Below are positions 12,247 to 21,038 of a stretch of DNA of 30,765 nt, piece after piece. The DNA is taken from positions 1-30,765 of the IMG/VR virus record IMGVR_UViG_3300030110_001700. One strand, written 5' to 3'. The notes beneath the pieces were generated by a model. That model saw only the letters and a list, made by a program, of their open reading frames with translations. It did not search any database and was not told where the DNA came from. Each line of letters opens with the position of its first letter. Position 1 is the stretch's first letter. Position numbers and translations under genes: made by a program. The DNA comes from a virus.

Positions 12247-14463
12247 TTATATTGTTGCGTTTTGTATTTTATTACGGTCTAAACTTTGTGCCGTTGTAAT
12301 ATCACCACTAACTACAAAAGCTTGTGTTGGTTGCATTTGTAATTCGGCAAGTTGGTTTATTCCACTATCGCCTACAACGTTAAAACTCGGTTGTGGCATA
12401 GAACCACCACCACCAGCACCACCACCGCCACCAGTATCTACTTCAGATGCACCACCGCCACCAAATTTTGTTTTTGCTATTTTAGCAATGTTAACTGCTG
12501 CAAACGCACCAGCAAGACCAGCTTGGATAAATGGATACGCTGGCATTACTGCCGTGATTGGTGACTTTTGTGCAGTTGTATAAGCGTTCATTGCTCCTTG
12601 TATTCCAGTCGAAGTTGCTTGTGCTATTTTAACCGCTTTATCTATTTGAAAATTTCTTTTTGATTGTTCTTCGTTTTCTGCATTAAATAGTTCGTTGATA
12701 CTACTAATAAGATTTAAAGTATTGTTTGCCATTTCAAACTTGGCATTTTGTAAAGCTAAATCGTTTTCTTTTTTCTTGTCGTTAGATGCTTTATTTGCGT
12801 CTACGTCTTCTTTTCGGTATTTGGCATTTATTTTTGCTAAATCCTTGTTTAATGCTTCTTGTAGTGCTTTTTCAAGTTCTGCATTACCTTCAGCAAGTTC
12901 AAATTTTGCTTCGTAAGATTCTACTAAATTTGCTATTTCTTTTTCTTCTTGTGTCGAATTTAATTCGTCTAAAAGTTTAAATTGCTTGTCTTGTAATTCT
13001 ATTTCTTTTTGTTGTTGCAACTTTTCTGCTTCAAGTTCTTCTGCTCTAAATTTGTCGTCAATGTCTTTTATAGATTTTTTCAATTTTCTATAAGCTGCAT
13101 TTGCTAAAAGAGCAAATTGTTTGTCATTAATTTTTTTATCACGTAGTCTAATTTTAAAATCTTCTTTTTCTCTTTTAAAAGTTTCTTTTGCTAAATCTAT
13201 CTCTTTTTGTTCTGATTCTTTTCTTAAGGCAAATGTTTTGTCAAATATTTCTCGTTCAATAGCAAGTAAATCATCTTTTCTTTGGTTAGCAGTTTGTCGA
13301 GAAGATTTAGCTGATGCTTTCTGTTGCTTGTTAAATTTAACAGTCATTAACTTTCTTTGGTCTTGCAAATTTTGTAAACTTGTTTCAGCATCTGTAACCG
13401 ACTTTTGTGCTGCATTTGTAATAGAATTAATGTCAAAAACTGCATCCGAAATCATATCAGAAATCCTATCCATTTCAACCCATTTTAATTTTCTTGCTAT
13501 ATAATTATAAGCATCTATAATGGCATCCAATGGCTTTAACAAAGTTGTAATAATTAAATCAAAAATCTTCTTATTCCTTTTTGCTCTTTCTATATCGTTT
13601 TTCTTTTCAAATTTTGCAATTTCAACTTTTTGTTTACCAAGTGCTATTTCTTGGTCTAACTGTTTAAGTTTAACTCTATAAATTTCTTCAGCAGTAGCAC
13701 CTTCTGCTTCCATTATTTGAAGTTTTATATCAGTTTGTTTTTTTTGTGCTTCAAGTAATGTAACTCCTTCTTCGTAATCTTCATTTAACTTTTTAGCTTT
13801 ACTTGAACCTGCATCTATAAACGCAGTAATATCTTTCCAATAAGCTACAATTAAACCTAAAGCAACTACGGCTGCACCTATACCTGTTGCAATTAAACCT
13901 TTTCTAATACCACTTAATGCAGTTTTTGCAGCCATTCCCATAGCTTTAAAACTTTTAGCACCTTCACGTAGTCCTTCAAGACCTTGTGTTATTGCCATAG
14001 CACTTTGTACTTTTAAAAGCGTTGCTTCAAGTTCTTCGGATTCAGTACCAAATAAAGCCATAGAACCTTGAACTAAAGCGAAACCACTTGCAGCACCTTG
14101 AATAGCACCACCAAGCTTTTGTGACATAGTAGTAGCAGCAGCATCCACAACCATATCGGTGTCCATTTGTACCTTTCGATACTTTCCAACCTCACCTAAC
14201 AAGTCGTTAAATTCTTTACTTGCCGTGTCACCAGCTAAAGCCATTTGGTAAAGACGGTCTTCCATCTCACCCATTTGTGCCGTTAATGGTTTTACTTCAC
14301 CATAAACTTCTTCAAATGAAGCGTGTAAATCTTTGTTCGTCTTTTGAACCTTTTTTTCGGCTTGGTTTAAATTGTCAACACTTTGCCCTAAATCGTCAAT
14401 GCCTTTTTTAGCTTGTTCGGCATTCGTGTTTACTTCAAGTTCTATTGTTTTTTTAGTTGCCAT
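12247..14463 (-). CDS. Tail tape measure protein
   Basis: 738 aa. It has a coiled-coil N-terminus (EVNTNAEQAKKGIDDLG, VDNLNQAEKKVQK), a hydrophobic segment near residues 186-207 (GLIATGIGAAVVALGLIVAYW), a very long charged helical middle (about 230-590), an Ala-rich second hydrophobic patch (PAYPFIQAGLAGAFAAVNIA), a Gly-rich linker and a short globular end. This layout is diagnostic of tape measure proteins, which set tail length and form the DNA channel during ejection. At 738 aa it predicts a tail of roughly 100 nm by the usual length rule (inference). Its start overlaps the stop of 14463-14615 (TAATG). Confidence 0.88.
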   Translation of the reverse strand: MATKKTIELEVNTNAEQAKKGIDDLGQSVDNLNQAEKKVQKTNKDLHASFEEVYGEVKPLTAQMGEMEDRLYQMALAGDTASKEFNDLLGEVGKYRKVQMDTDMVVDAAATTMSQKLGGAIQGAASGFALVQGSMALFGTESEELEATLLKVQSAMAITQGLEGLREGAKSFKAMGMAAKTALSGIRKGLIATGIGAAVVALGLIVAYWKDITAFIDAGSSKAKKLNEDYEEGVTLLEAQKKQTDIKLQIMEAEGATAEEIYRVKLKQLDQEIALGKQKVEIAKFEKKNDIERAKRNKKIFDLIITTLLKPLDAIIDAYNYIARKLKWVEMDRISDMISDAVFDINSITNAAQKSVTDAETSLQNLQDQRKLMTVKFNKQQKASAKSSRQTANQRKDDLLAIEREIFDKTFALRKESEQKEIDLAKETFKREKEDFKIRLRDKKINDKQFALLANAAYRKLKKSIKDIDDKFRAEELEAEKLQQQKEIELQDKQFKLLDELNSTQEEKEIANLVESYEAKFELAEGNAELEKALQEALNKDLAKINAKYRKEDVDANKASNDKKKENDLALQNAKFEMANNTLNLISSINELFNAENEEQSKRNFQIDKAVKIAQATSTGIQGAMNAYTTAQKSPITAVMPAYPFIQAGLAGAFAAVNIAKIAKTKFGGGGASEVDTGGGGGAGGGGSMPQPSFNVVGDSGINQLAELQMQPTQAFVVSGDITTAQSLDRNKIQNATI

Positions 14464-14615
14464 TATTTCTTTTTAAAGTACAATTTTCTTTTTTCTTGTT
14501 TGTATATTTTCTTTACATTACTTTCTAACTTGTACTTTCCTTTTGCTATTTCTACATTCTCACTTATTCCGAAGTGGTCATCTAATTTTAGCATATCTAT
14601 TATGTTTTTTATCAT
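14463..14615 (-). CDS. Small hypothetical protein between tail-tip protein and tape measure
   Basis: 50 aa, basic: begins MIKNIIDMLKLDDHFG and ends QEKRKLYFKKK. Both ends form TAATG overlaps, with the stop of 14615-16978 and with the start of the tape measure. This tight fit is strong support for a real gene. Not recognised; a minor tail-assembly role is possible from position. Confidence 0.7.
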   Translation of the reverse strand: MIKNIIDMLKLDDHFGISENVEIAKGKYKLESNVKKIYKQEKRKLYFKKK

Positions 14616-16978
14616 TACGGTTGTTGTATTATTATCGAAGTGTCGTTAGTTGCACCGTTGCAATAAGTGTGTGTTACATTTAGTGTTATACTTTGTGGTG
14701 CAGATTCTTCGGTTTCTATTCTAAAAAAGTTTTCCGTGTTTACAAAGTTTGATCCATCTTCGGTAACTATTAAATCTTGCGTGTTACTATTTGCTGGAAC
14801 ACAAACTTCTACTATTTGACTACTTGTAATTGTGCTTGGTGTGATAGTTACACCACCAGTTGTTGTGCTTATCGTAGCAGAACAAACACCGTTTAATAAA
14901 TTAACTGGTACGTCTACACAATTAGATGTTGGCTTACTATGAATTATTGTTAACGGTGAAAGTGGTCTAAAGTCTAAAAGTAAAGTCATATCAACATCGC
15001 CACTTGTGATATTTGACTTCATTTCGTTTATAACATATCTTTTATCTCGAATAATTACACGGTCATTTAACTTTAAATTAGTCAACATTGAAATAGGTAA
15101 TTGTGTTTTTACCTTTATCAATCTATTTTGCAAGTCATATAAATTTTGTAAATAATTAAAATAATATGTTGCATATAAAGTGTCGGCTATTGGTGTCAAT
15201 AAAAACGTACTTCGGTCAGCATTAAAGTTTAACGTGTAGTTTGTAATTCCGTTTACTTGTAAGTCTTGACCAAATGGCATATAATCGCTAACCGTAACTT
15301 GTGCCGTTCCGTTGTAAAATTTAAAATCCGTGCTTTGCTTGTCGTACATATACATCAAACAAGGTTTAGGAACATAAGAAGCTAAATTGTCATCTAAAGC
15401 ATAAGCTACTTGCGTGGTTGTTCCAGTAAACTTTTGTCCCATTAAGTTTTCAAATGGTAGTTGAACGGTAAATTCACCACCATCGTATGTAAATGATTGT
15501 TCCGTGTTTCCGTATTCACGATAAAACAAAGCTTTGAATTGTTGGTTTAATACGCTTTTGCTTTCTTGGTATTTAAAAGATATTCTTTTATACAATGGCA
15601 CACGGTCAACATCAATGCTTTTAACGTCGGTGTATTTTGTTATGTCGTATAAATCGCCAAGTGTGTACCACGTTTCCAAAGTTTCTATTTCGTAAGTGTC
15701 TGCAACCGTACCAAAACAAGTTAGATTAAACATTTTTAACACACCACTAAAAAAATCAGCTACTTTTATTTCGGGTACTAATGATCCAAGACTTGAATTT
15801 CCAGTTAAGGTTTGTGTTGCACCCGTTATAGTGAATTCATCAACGGGTACAATAGTAGTACCTACCGTTGCTTCCCAAAAACAATTTGTTGTTGTGTCTA
15901 TGTTAATTTGGTTTGCTGCCCTCATTTCAAGAACTATGCTTTCGTCTAAACCTGCTGCGTTTTGGTCATATACTATTTGATGCGTTGCTGTTCCTTGTCC
16001 TTGAATAGTGTGCGAAAATACACCGTTTCTATGTACGTCAATATAGTAGTCAGTTGAAGCGTCACTTGGTACTACTGTCGTGTTTATTACAAATCTATAA
16101 TATTGTGAACCTACTACGTTAGAATAATTGTATGTTATTGTGTTTGTTGTTAAGTCAACACCACTATTGTTTGGTGCAGTTCCAGCAGCATACACTACAC
16201 TTGCAAAGTCAACTTCTTTAGCACCAGTTATAAATGTATTTGATTTCGTGTTTTTCGCCCAAAGAAAACATTTCTTAAACCTTTCATCATTTAAAAAAGT
16301 ACCAGTAAAAGTTATGCCATAATGCGTAGCAATTACTTCAAATAGTTTTTTAATTTTTACTGCTGGAAAAAGTTCGTTGAATAATATTCGACCACCACCA
16401 GTTGTTATGTCGTTAGAACCACCACCAGTTATTTGCCAATTCCTATCTGAACTAATTAAAGGGTAACGCACATCGTAGTCGGTTGTGTCATCCGTTATTC
16501 TATTAAAAACTTCTACACCAGTATAAGTGTGGTCTAAAGAACTTAAATCAACATCGCTTAACATATCTTCGCCAAACTTATCTTTTAAGCTTGTGATGTC
16601 ACCATAAAAAGTTAACGTATAGCTTTCGGGTTTACCATCTTTTAAGTTTGCTTTTTCAAGTTGTATTTTACCAGTTCTAAATGGTGTTAGGTTTATGTCA
16701 AGTTGTGCGTCTTTTCTTATGTTTACATTGAACGTAAATTGTGTTGGTGAAGTTGGTGTTATGTTAGTCGGGTTATATCCGTAAACATCACTATTGTAAA
16801 AGTGTTGAAATACTTTATTATTTGTTTTGGTTGCTGGTACGGTAAACGATTGGCTAAAGTCGGAATAAACCTTGCTAATGTCTTGGATGTTTTGAACACT
16901 TGAATTTACTTGTATTTGTTCGTCATCAAACAAGTCAAGCTTTACCCCTTCAACATATATTTGTACGCTTCTTTTCAT
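14615..16978 (-). CDS. Large tail protein, tail-tip/baseplate-like
   Basis: 787 aa, beta-rich and Thr/Asn-rich. It begins RSVQIYVEGVKLDLFDDE and contains ISKVYSDFSQSFTVPATKTN, a pattern I know from large structural proteins next to the tape measure in flavobacterial phages. Motifs such as LFPAVKIKKLFEVIATHYGI and a repeated-looking beta C-terminus suggest a multi-domain hub with host-facing appendages. It is translated just before the tape measure rather than after it, so the module order is unusual. Tail-tip function is inferred from size, composition and position. Confidence 0.65.
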   Translation of the reverse strand: MKRSVQIYVEGVKLDLFDDEQIQVNSSVQNIQDISKVYSDFSQSFTVPATKTNNKVFQHFYNSDVYGYNPTNITPTSPTQFTFNVNIRKDAQLDINLTPFRTGKIQLEKANLKDGKPESYTLTFYGDITSLKDKFGEDMLSDVDLSSLDHTYTGVEVFNRITDDTTDYDVRYPLISSDRNWQITGGGSNDITTGGGRILFNELFPAVKIKKLFEVIATHYGITFTGTFLNDERFKKCFLWAKNTKSNTFITGAKEVDFASVVYAAGTAPNNSGVDLTTNTITYNYSNVVGSQYYRFVINTTVVPSDASTDYYIDVHRNGVFSHTIQGQGTATHQIVYDQNAAGLDESIVLEMRAANQINIDTTTNCFWEATVGTTIVPVDEFTITGATQTLTGNSSLGSLVPEIKVADFFSGVLKMFNLTCFGTVADTYEIETLETWYTLGDLYDITKYTDVKSIDVDRVPLYKRISFKYQESKSVLNQQFKALFYREYGNTEQSFTYDGGEFTVQLPFENLMGQKFTGTTTQVAYALDDNLASYVPKPCLMYMYDKQSTDFKFYNGTAQVTVSDYMPFGQDLQVNGITNYTLNFNADRSTFLLTPIADTLYATYYFNYLQNLYDLQNRLIKVKTQLPISMLTNLKLNDRVIIRDKRYVINEMKSNITSGDVDMTLLLDFRPLSPLTIIHSKPTSNCVDVPVNLLNGVCSATISTTTGGVTITPSTITSSQIVEVCVPANSNTQDLIVTEDGSNFVNTENFFRIETEESAPQSITLNVTHTYCNGATNDTSIIIQQP

Positions 16979-18115
16979 TTATATTACGCTATTAATCATA
17001 TCAAAACCATACTTGAATGTGATGTTGTAATTTATGTTGCCTTGTGCATTTACACCTTTTAGCTTTTCTATGCTTTTAGTGTCTACGGTTACGGGTAAAC
17101 TATCCACAAGAACTTTTTCACTTAACATTATTTGTTGTATTGTTTCAGAATAACTTGGTGCAACGATTCCAGTATTACAAGTAATTGTTTCTTGTCCGTT
17201 GTGGTTAAATGCTTGTCTTTGTCCCTCAAGTGTAGAATAGCTTAATGAATTACTTTGCATTAAATTGTAAACGCTTTCTTTCGTGTTTATGTTATTTTTA
17301 GATGCCTTATAAAACCATTCACGTTGCCAATACCCCATTTGGTTGACAAAGTCTACTAAAATAGGTGTGTACTTTGGTTCGCATTTTGGTCTAAAATACC
17401 AAGTGCCGTAAAGTGTCGGTGAACCAGCACCAAGATTGCTCCAAACTTCCAACTTGTTACCGTCAGCATAGTAATCATACCATACTGTTGGCACATCGTA
17501 TAAATCAGCAGATGCAAATGGGTCAGTTATAACTTGCGTTGCACCACTTACTAAATTTGTGTATTTTAAATCTACTAAAGTACCAGCACCTAAAAAACCC
17601 ATCAATCCAGCACGTTGCGATTCGGTTGTTGATGGTGTATGTGTACTTTGATAATGATAGTAATATGTGCCTTGTGGTAATGAAGCCGTTTGATCCGTTG
17701 TAAATTCTAAACTTGTTAATTGTGGGTTAGCACCTTCCGAATAATATCCGTAACCATCCATACAATAGTATGTTGTGGTATCTAACAAAGTATAGTTTCC
17801 AGATGTTGTTTCTTTGTATCGCTTTAAATCAAGCTTAACCATTTGGTTGTAATTGTTAGCAGCAACACCAGTAGAAACTCCCGAACCAATTGCCGTTTGT
17901 CTTGTAGTAAATTTTAAATATTCCCTTGTGTAAGGTGAAACATCGTAATACATCTTTAAATTGTTAGATGCTGGTATAAGCTTCTGAATAGTGTATTGTG
18001 GGTTTGTTGGTACACTTGTACCCGAATAGTAATAAAATAGTTCAAGCTTTGAACCTACAACCGAAGATTCGTCTACTTCTATAATGTATGGTGAACGTGC
18101 AAATATTTTATTCAT
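16979..18115 (-). CDS. Minor tail protein (tail-tip-associated)
   Basis: 378 aa, rich in Tyr, Thr and Ser with many beta-like segments (KLELFYYYSGTSVP, YYDVSPYTREYLKF, TYYYHYQSTHTP). No catalytic motif was seen. It lies 0 nt upstream of the 787-aa tail protein and overlaps the gp10-like gene at its start by one base, so the three probably form a unit. It is likely a distal tail component contacting the host or the hub; I cannot name a family. Confidence 0.6.
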   Translation of the reverse strand: MNKIFARSPYIIEVDESSVVGSKLELFYYYSGTSVPTNPQYTIQKLIPASNNLKMYYDVSPYTREYLKFTTRQTAIGSGVSTGVAANNYNQMVKLDLKRYKETTSGNYTLLDTTTYYCMDGYGYYSEGANPQLTSLEFTTDQTASLPQGTYYYHYQSTHTPSTTESQRAGLMGFLGAGTLVDLKYTNLVSGATQVITDPFASADLYDVPTVWYDYYADGNKLEVWSNLGAGSPTLYGTWYFRPKCEPKYTPILVDFVNQMGYWQREWFYKASKNNINTKESVYNLMQSNSLSYSTLEGQRQAFNHNGQETITCNTGIVAPSYSETIQQIMLSEKVLVDSLPVTVDTKSIEKLKGVNAQGNINYNITFKYGFDMINSVI

Positions 18116-18639
18116 TATGTAGTTTTTAAGTTTTCTTCTATTATTGAAACAAGTAAATTTTCCATATCTAAACCGTACTTTTCTATTAGTTCGTTTGGTA
18201 GTTTTTCAAAAGCACTATTAAATGGTTTGGTAAAAAACATACTTGGTTTTATTCCGTGATGAAAAACGCTTCTTGCAATTAAAAAGTTTAACGACTTTCG
18301 TTTTAATAACCTACCTTTTTTATCTCGTGGTGCTAAACCTTTTCTTATTGTCCACTTGTCAAATACTTTGCTTGGTGGCATCTTACTTTTGTAGCTAAAG
18401 TTAGAAAGTGACTTACCACTTTTTACACCTCTTACACCTTGATCCTGAAACCATCCGTAATTATCTAATTGAAAAAATACACGAATAGAATTTGGCATAA
18501 TTTTTACTTCGCCTTTTATACTGTCGCTTAAATTACCACTTGCGTTTTTATTAGTTCTTTGCAAATTATCTTTTGCAGCTTGTACTACTCGTTGTTCAAA
18601 CTCTTGCAATGCTTCCAATAAAAAGTTAGTTTCAGACAT
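18115..18639 (-). CDS. HK97 gp10-like tail completion protein
   Basis: 174 aa. The opening helix (LLEALQEFEQRVVQAAKDNL) followed by SGNLSDSIKGEVKIMPNSIR, DNYGWFQDQGVRG and a Lys-rich loop matches the HK97-gp10/minor tail family of head-tail joining proteins, as does the size. Such proteins cap the tail or connector side during joining. It overlaps the next upstream gene by 8 nt. The family pattern (NLxxSI...YGWFQDxGVxG) is clear enough for fair confidence. Confidence 0.72.
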   Translation of the reverse strand: MSETNFLLEALQEFEQRVVQAAKDNLQRTNKNASGNLSDSIKGEVKIMPNSIRVFFQLDNYGWFQDQGVRGVKSGKSLSNFSYKSKMPPSKVFDKWTIRKGLAPRDKKGRLLKRKSLNFLIARSVFHHGIKPSMFFTKPFNSAFEKLPNELIEKYGLDMENLLVSIIEENLKTT

Positions 18640-19087
18640 CGCAAACGGTCATTACGTTGGGTGTGTTTATATTTACGGTCATAGTCCAACCAGCAAGTTT
18701 GTTTTCGAACCTATCTACAAATATTTCTAAATTAGGTGTGCCGTCTACTTGGTAATTGTCATCGTATAAATTACCACGTCTTAATTTTTCGTAAAGTCTA
18801 TTAAGAATATTTAGTTGTGTGTTTAGTACATCTTGTTCGTTGTCGTTGCCTCTAAACTTGTCAGCAGTTTCGTCTTTTGATACGTCTACAACATCCATAC
18901 TTAAAATGCTAATATTGTATTGTATCACATTATCAACAAAGGTTGCACTATTTACTATTATGTGGCATAGTGGAAATATAGTTTGCTTTGATAAATCAAC
19001 GTCAAAGATGTCACCACTTGATACGGTGTTAACTAACGCATCGTTGTTTAGTTCGGTTTGTAGCTTGGTTAGAATTTCGTAGTACAT
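18632..19087 (-). CDS. Tail terminator-like protein
   Basis: 151 aa. The N-terminal helix (YYEILTKLQTELNNDALVNT) followed by alternating beta strands (FPLCHIIVNSATFVDNVIQYNISILSMDVVD), an internal helix (LNTQLNILNRLYEKLRRG) and a final WTMTVNINTPN strand gives the size and layout of tail terminator proteins (gpU-like), which cap the growing tail. It follows the tail chaperone gene with a TAATG overlap at 19087 and precedes the gp10-like gene. Assignment by fold pattern and neighbours. Confidence 0.55.
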   Translation of the reverse strand: MYYEILTKLQTELNNDALVNTVSSGDIFDVDLSKQTIFPLCHIIVNSATFVDNVIQYNISILSMDVVDVSKDETADKFRGNDNEQDVLNTQLNILNRLYEKLRRGNLYDDNYQVDGTPNLEIFVDRFENKLAGWTMTVNINTPNVMTVCDV

Positions 19088-19365
19088 TATTTTATTTTAT
19101 TTAGTTGTCGCTGCATTTCACTATGTTCAATATCTCTTTTTTGCTTTTCAAAAGTAAGCCACACAAAGCAGTCGTGTAATGGTAGTTTGGTGACATTTCG
19201 AAAGTTTTCAAGTTTTCCTTCAGCGATTGCATATATGCTTTGATACCATCCCCATTGTTTCCCAAATTGAGTTCTTGCTGAAAAGTCGTCATCATTTCCT
19301 TGCTCGTCATCTGCACTTCTAAATATTGAATTGTACTGTTCAGCAATTCGCTTGTTAAAACGCAA
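19087..19365 (-). CDS. Tail assembly chaperone -1 frame extension (gpT-like), expressed by frameshift
   Basis: A 92-codon frame without an ATG near its beginning (the first codon after the slip is TTG). An in-frame TAA lies just before the T9 run, so entry is expected only by a -1 slip from the overlapping gene. It contains KQWGWYQSIYAIAEGK and VTKLPLHDCFVWLTFEKQ. This is the pattern (WGWYQSIY..A.G.....VT.LPLH...L.FEK) I know from the second chaperone product in flavobacterial phages. The fusion would be 163 + 92 = 255 aa. It ends with TAATG coupling to the tail terminator gene. In lambda the equivalent is gpGT, which recruits the tape measure and tube. Confidence 0.7.
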   Translation of the reverse strand: MRFNKRIAEQYNSIFRSADDEQGNDDDFSARTQFGKQWGWYQSIYAIAEGKLENFRNVTKLPLHDCFVWLTFEKQKRDIEHSEMQRQLNKIK

Positions 19366-19853
19366 AAAAAAACTTTAGCAGCAAGTGCTACACCAAGTGG
19401 TGCAAATTTCATTACTTCGGCATAGTTAGCAGAACTTTCGTATTCTTCTATTAAGTATTTGTCTTTCTTCTTTTCAATTACTGGTCGATATAAAACCGCC
19501 ATTGCTTTGTGTAGAGTATCAATAGATTTTAAATTAGTTTCTAAATCTATGTATTCACCAAAAGTAATATCTTCTAAATTTGGAATAAAGCCAAACTCAT
19601 AATCGTTAAGTGTAAATGTTCTTTGAAACTTTGGTTGTTCTTTAAATACTTTTGATAAGTGTATTGTGATGTCTTGAACATCTTGCCACTTTACTTGTAG
19701 AACATCACGTAGTCTTAAACCACAAAATATTTCTACCATCTTTTGGCATAAAAATTCTTCGTCATTCGTCTTTTCGTAGGTTGCCATAAACTTTTGGTAG
19801 CTACCTAATGGTATTTCGTTTATGTCGGTTGGTAGTAAAATTTCAGCTTCCAT
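19101..19853 (-). CDS. Tail assembly chaperone, frame-0 product (gpG-like)
   Basis: 250 aa. The N-terminal part (LPTDINEIPLGSYQKFMATY, EEFLCQKMVEIFCGL, FIPNLEDITFGEYIDLETNL, MAVLYRPVIEKKKDKYLIEE) matches a chaperone family I know from flavobacterial phages. At Val161-Phe163 the mRNA carries G_UUU_UUU_UUU. Beyond it frame 0 stays open for 87 more codons, with a still family-like segment (TSELLNSTIQYLEVQ, NNGDGIKAYMQSLKENL), while the -1 frame is also open and also family-like. The start is supported by TAGTTATATA 3 nt upstream. It acts in tail assembly with the tape measure. Confidence 0.75.
   Translation of the reverse strand: MEAEILLPTDINEIPLGSYQKFMATYEKTNDEEFLCQKMVEIFCGLRLRDVLQVKWQDVQDITIHLSKVFKEQPKFQRTFTLNDYEFGFIPNLEDITFGEYIDLETNLKSIDTLHKAMAVLYRPVIEKKKDKYLIEEYESSANYAEVMKFAPLGVALAAKVFFCVLTSELLNSTIQYLEVQMTSKEMMTTFQQELNLGNNGDGIKAYMQSLKENLKTFEMSPNYHYTTALCGLLLKSKKEILNIVKCSDN
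19365..19371 (-). other. Programmed -1 ribosomal frameshift slip site (U_UUU_UUU)
   Basis: In the chaperone mRNA codons 161-163 read GTT TTT TTT, followed by TGC. Zero-frame codons on T_TTT_TTT can re-pair perfectly after a -1 slip, giving TTG CGT TTT and entering the -1 frame. The T run is nine bases (19364-19372), so a sequencing indel must also be considered. Confidence 0.7.
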
Positions 19854-19856
19854 ATC

Positions 19857-19866
19857 TATATAACTA
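19857..19866 (-). promoter_or_regulatory. TAGTTATATA late-gene motif ahead of tail chaperone
   Basis: TAGTTATATA, then GAT, then ATG at 19853, in the 30-nt gap after the large terminase. The same arrangement occurs at 12226. An A-rich stretch lies upstream. Confidence 0.5.
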
Positions 19867-19883
19867 TTTTTTGTGTTTTTGTA

Positions 19884-21038
19884 TTACCTTATGTGATAAG
19901 TTCCATAATTCTTATTGCTTAAGTTTTCCATTTCGTGATATCTTAAAGCATCTATTAAATGGTCTTGCCCACCTTTAGGTTTGTTTAATTGTTTACCAGT
20001 CTTGTCCGTGTCCCAAACATAACCCCTTAATTCTTTTATTAAATTTAAGCTTGAAGATGTAACTAAATATTCTTGGTTTTGCATAAGTTGTATTCCGAAT
20101 AAAATACTATCCTTGCCTTTTGTACAACCTTTTATTTGATAACCAAGCCTTCTTATTTCTTCTATACTTTTTGGTTCAGCACTATCCGCAATTACTAATT
20201 CGTGTTTTGGTAGCTTCTTTGCTATCTCGGCATTCACTAATTTATTTTGGTAGCATATTTCGTGTACTATTCTTTTGCCGTTCCATAAGTGAATAGAACA
20301 AATTGCCGTTGGATCTGCGGAATAACCAAAGTCAAGCCCATAGCCAATTAGTTTAGCATCGCTTGGCACTTCATCTATTTGCTTCCAATTGTCAAACACT
20401 ACACCTTGCAAGTTACCGATTTCACCAAGTCCATAAACTGACCACCAGTTTTTCCAGTATGCAGATGTCTTTGCTTTTTCCTTTGCCTTTTCTATTTCGA
20501 AGATTATGTTTTCATCAAGTGCTTCGTTATCTAAATAGTTAAGCTTTAAAAATTGTGCGTTGCTATCTTGCTTTAGTTCGTGTGCCCAAAATTCATTAGA
20601 TGGGTTAAAGTCTAAATATACTTCGTCTTTTGTTCGTATAGCAAGTTCGTTGTACATTTCAAAAGTTACATTGTTACATTCGTTTATATATAGTATATCA
20701 CGCCTTGCACCACGTAATCTGGAACTATCGTCAGCAGAAAAGAACTCTATAAATGATCCATTAGTAAATTGATATTTTAACAAACTCCTGTTGAAAAGTT
20801 GTTCACGGTATCGGTTTAAACCTTTAAGTAGTTTTATGCAGTCACGTATGCAACCACGTCTTAAGTGTGGTATTGATTCACTTACTACGCTTATTTCAAG
20901 GTTTGGTAATTTAATTGCTTTGTCTATTAACAATATTAAAATGGAAATAGTCTTACCAGCAGATGTGCCACCTTGAATTATTTTGATTCGTTTTTCTAAC
21001 CTACTTATCTTGTTTACTGCCGTTGTTCTTTGAAACAT
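19884..21038 (-). CDS. terL: Terminase large subunit
   Basis: 384 aa. ATPase: Walker A GGTSAGKT (23-30), Walker B DILYINE with catalytic Glu120, and a coupling-like FFSADDSSRLRG (99-110). Nuclease: Asp236 in GLDFGYSADPTA, Asp285 in VIADSAEP and the DHLIDALRY segment (Asp359/Asp363). It packages DNA into the prohead through the portal and cuts concatemers. It resembles the short PBSX/XtmB-like group. It overlaps TerS by 38 nt. It is followed by tail rather than portal genes, which is unusual. Confidence 0.95.
   Translation of the reverse strand: MFQRTTAVNKISRLEKRIKIIQGGTSAGKTISILILLIDKAIKLPNLEISVVSESIPHLRRGCIRDCIKLLKGLNRYREQLFNRSLLKYQFTNGSFIEFFSADDSSRLRGARRDILYINECNNVTFEMYNELAIRTKDEVYLDFNPSNEFWAHELKQDSNAQFLKLNYLDNEALDENIIFEIEKAKEKAKTSAYWKNWWSVYGLGEIGNLQGVVFDNWKQIDEVPSDAKLIGYGLDFGYSADPTAICSIHLWNGKRIVHEICYQNKLVNAEIAKKLPKHELVIADSAEPKSIEEIRRLGYQIKGCTKGKDSILFGIQLMQNQEYLVTSSSLNLIKELRGYVWDTDKTGKQLNKPKGGQDHLIDALRYHEMENLSNKNYGTYHIR

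Noticed and set aside
13121-13504. A 127-codon plus-strand frame inside the tape measure
   Set aside because: Antisense shadow of a coiled-coil region; hydrophobic composition arises from complementing Lys/Glu codons.
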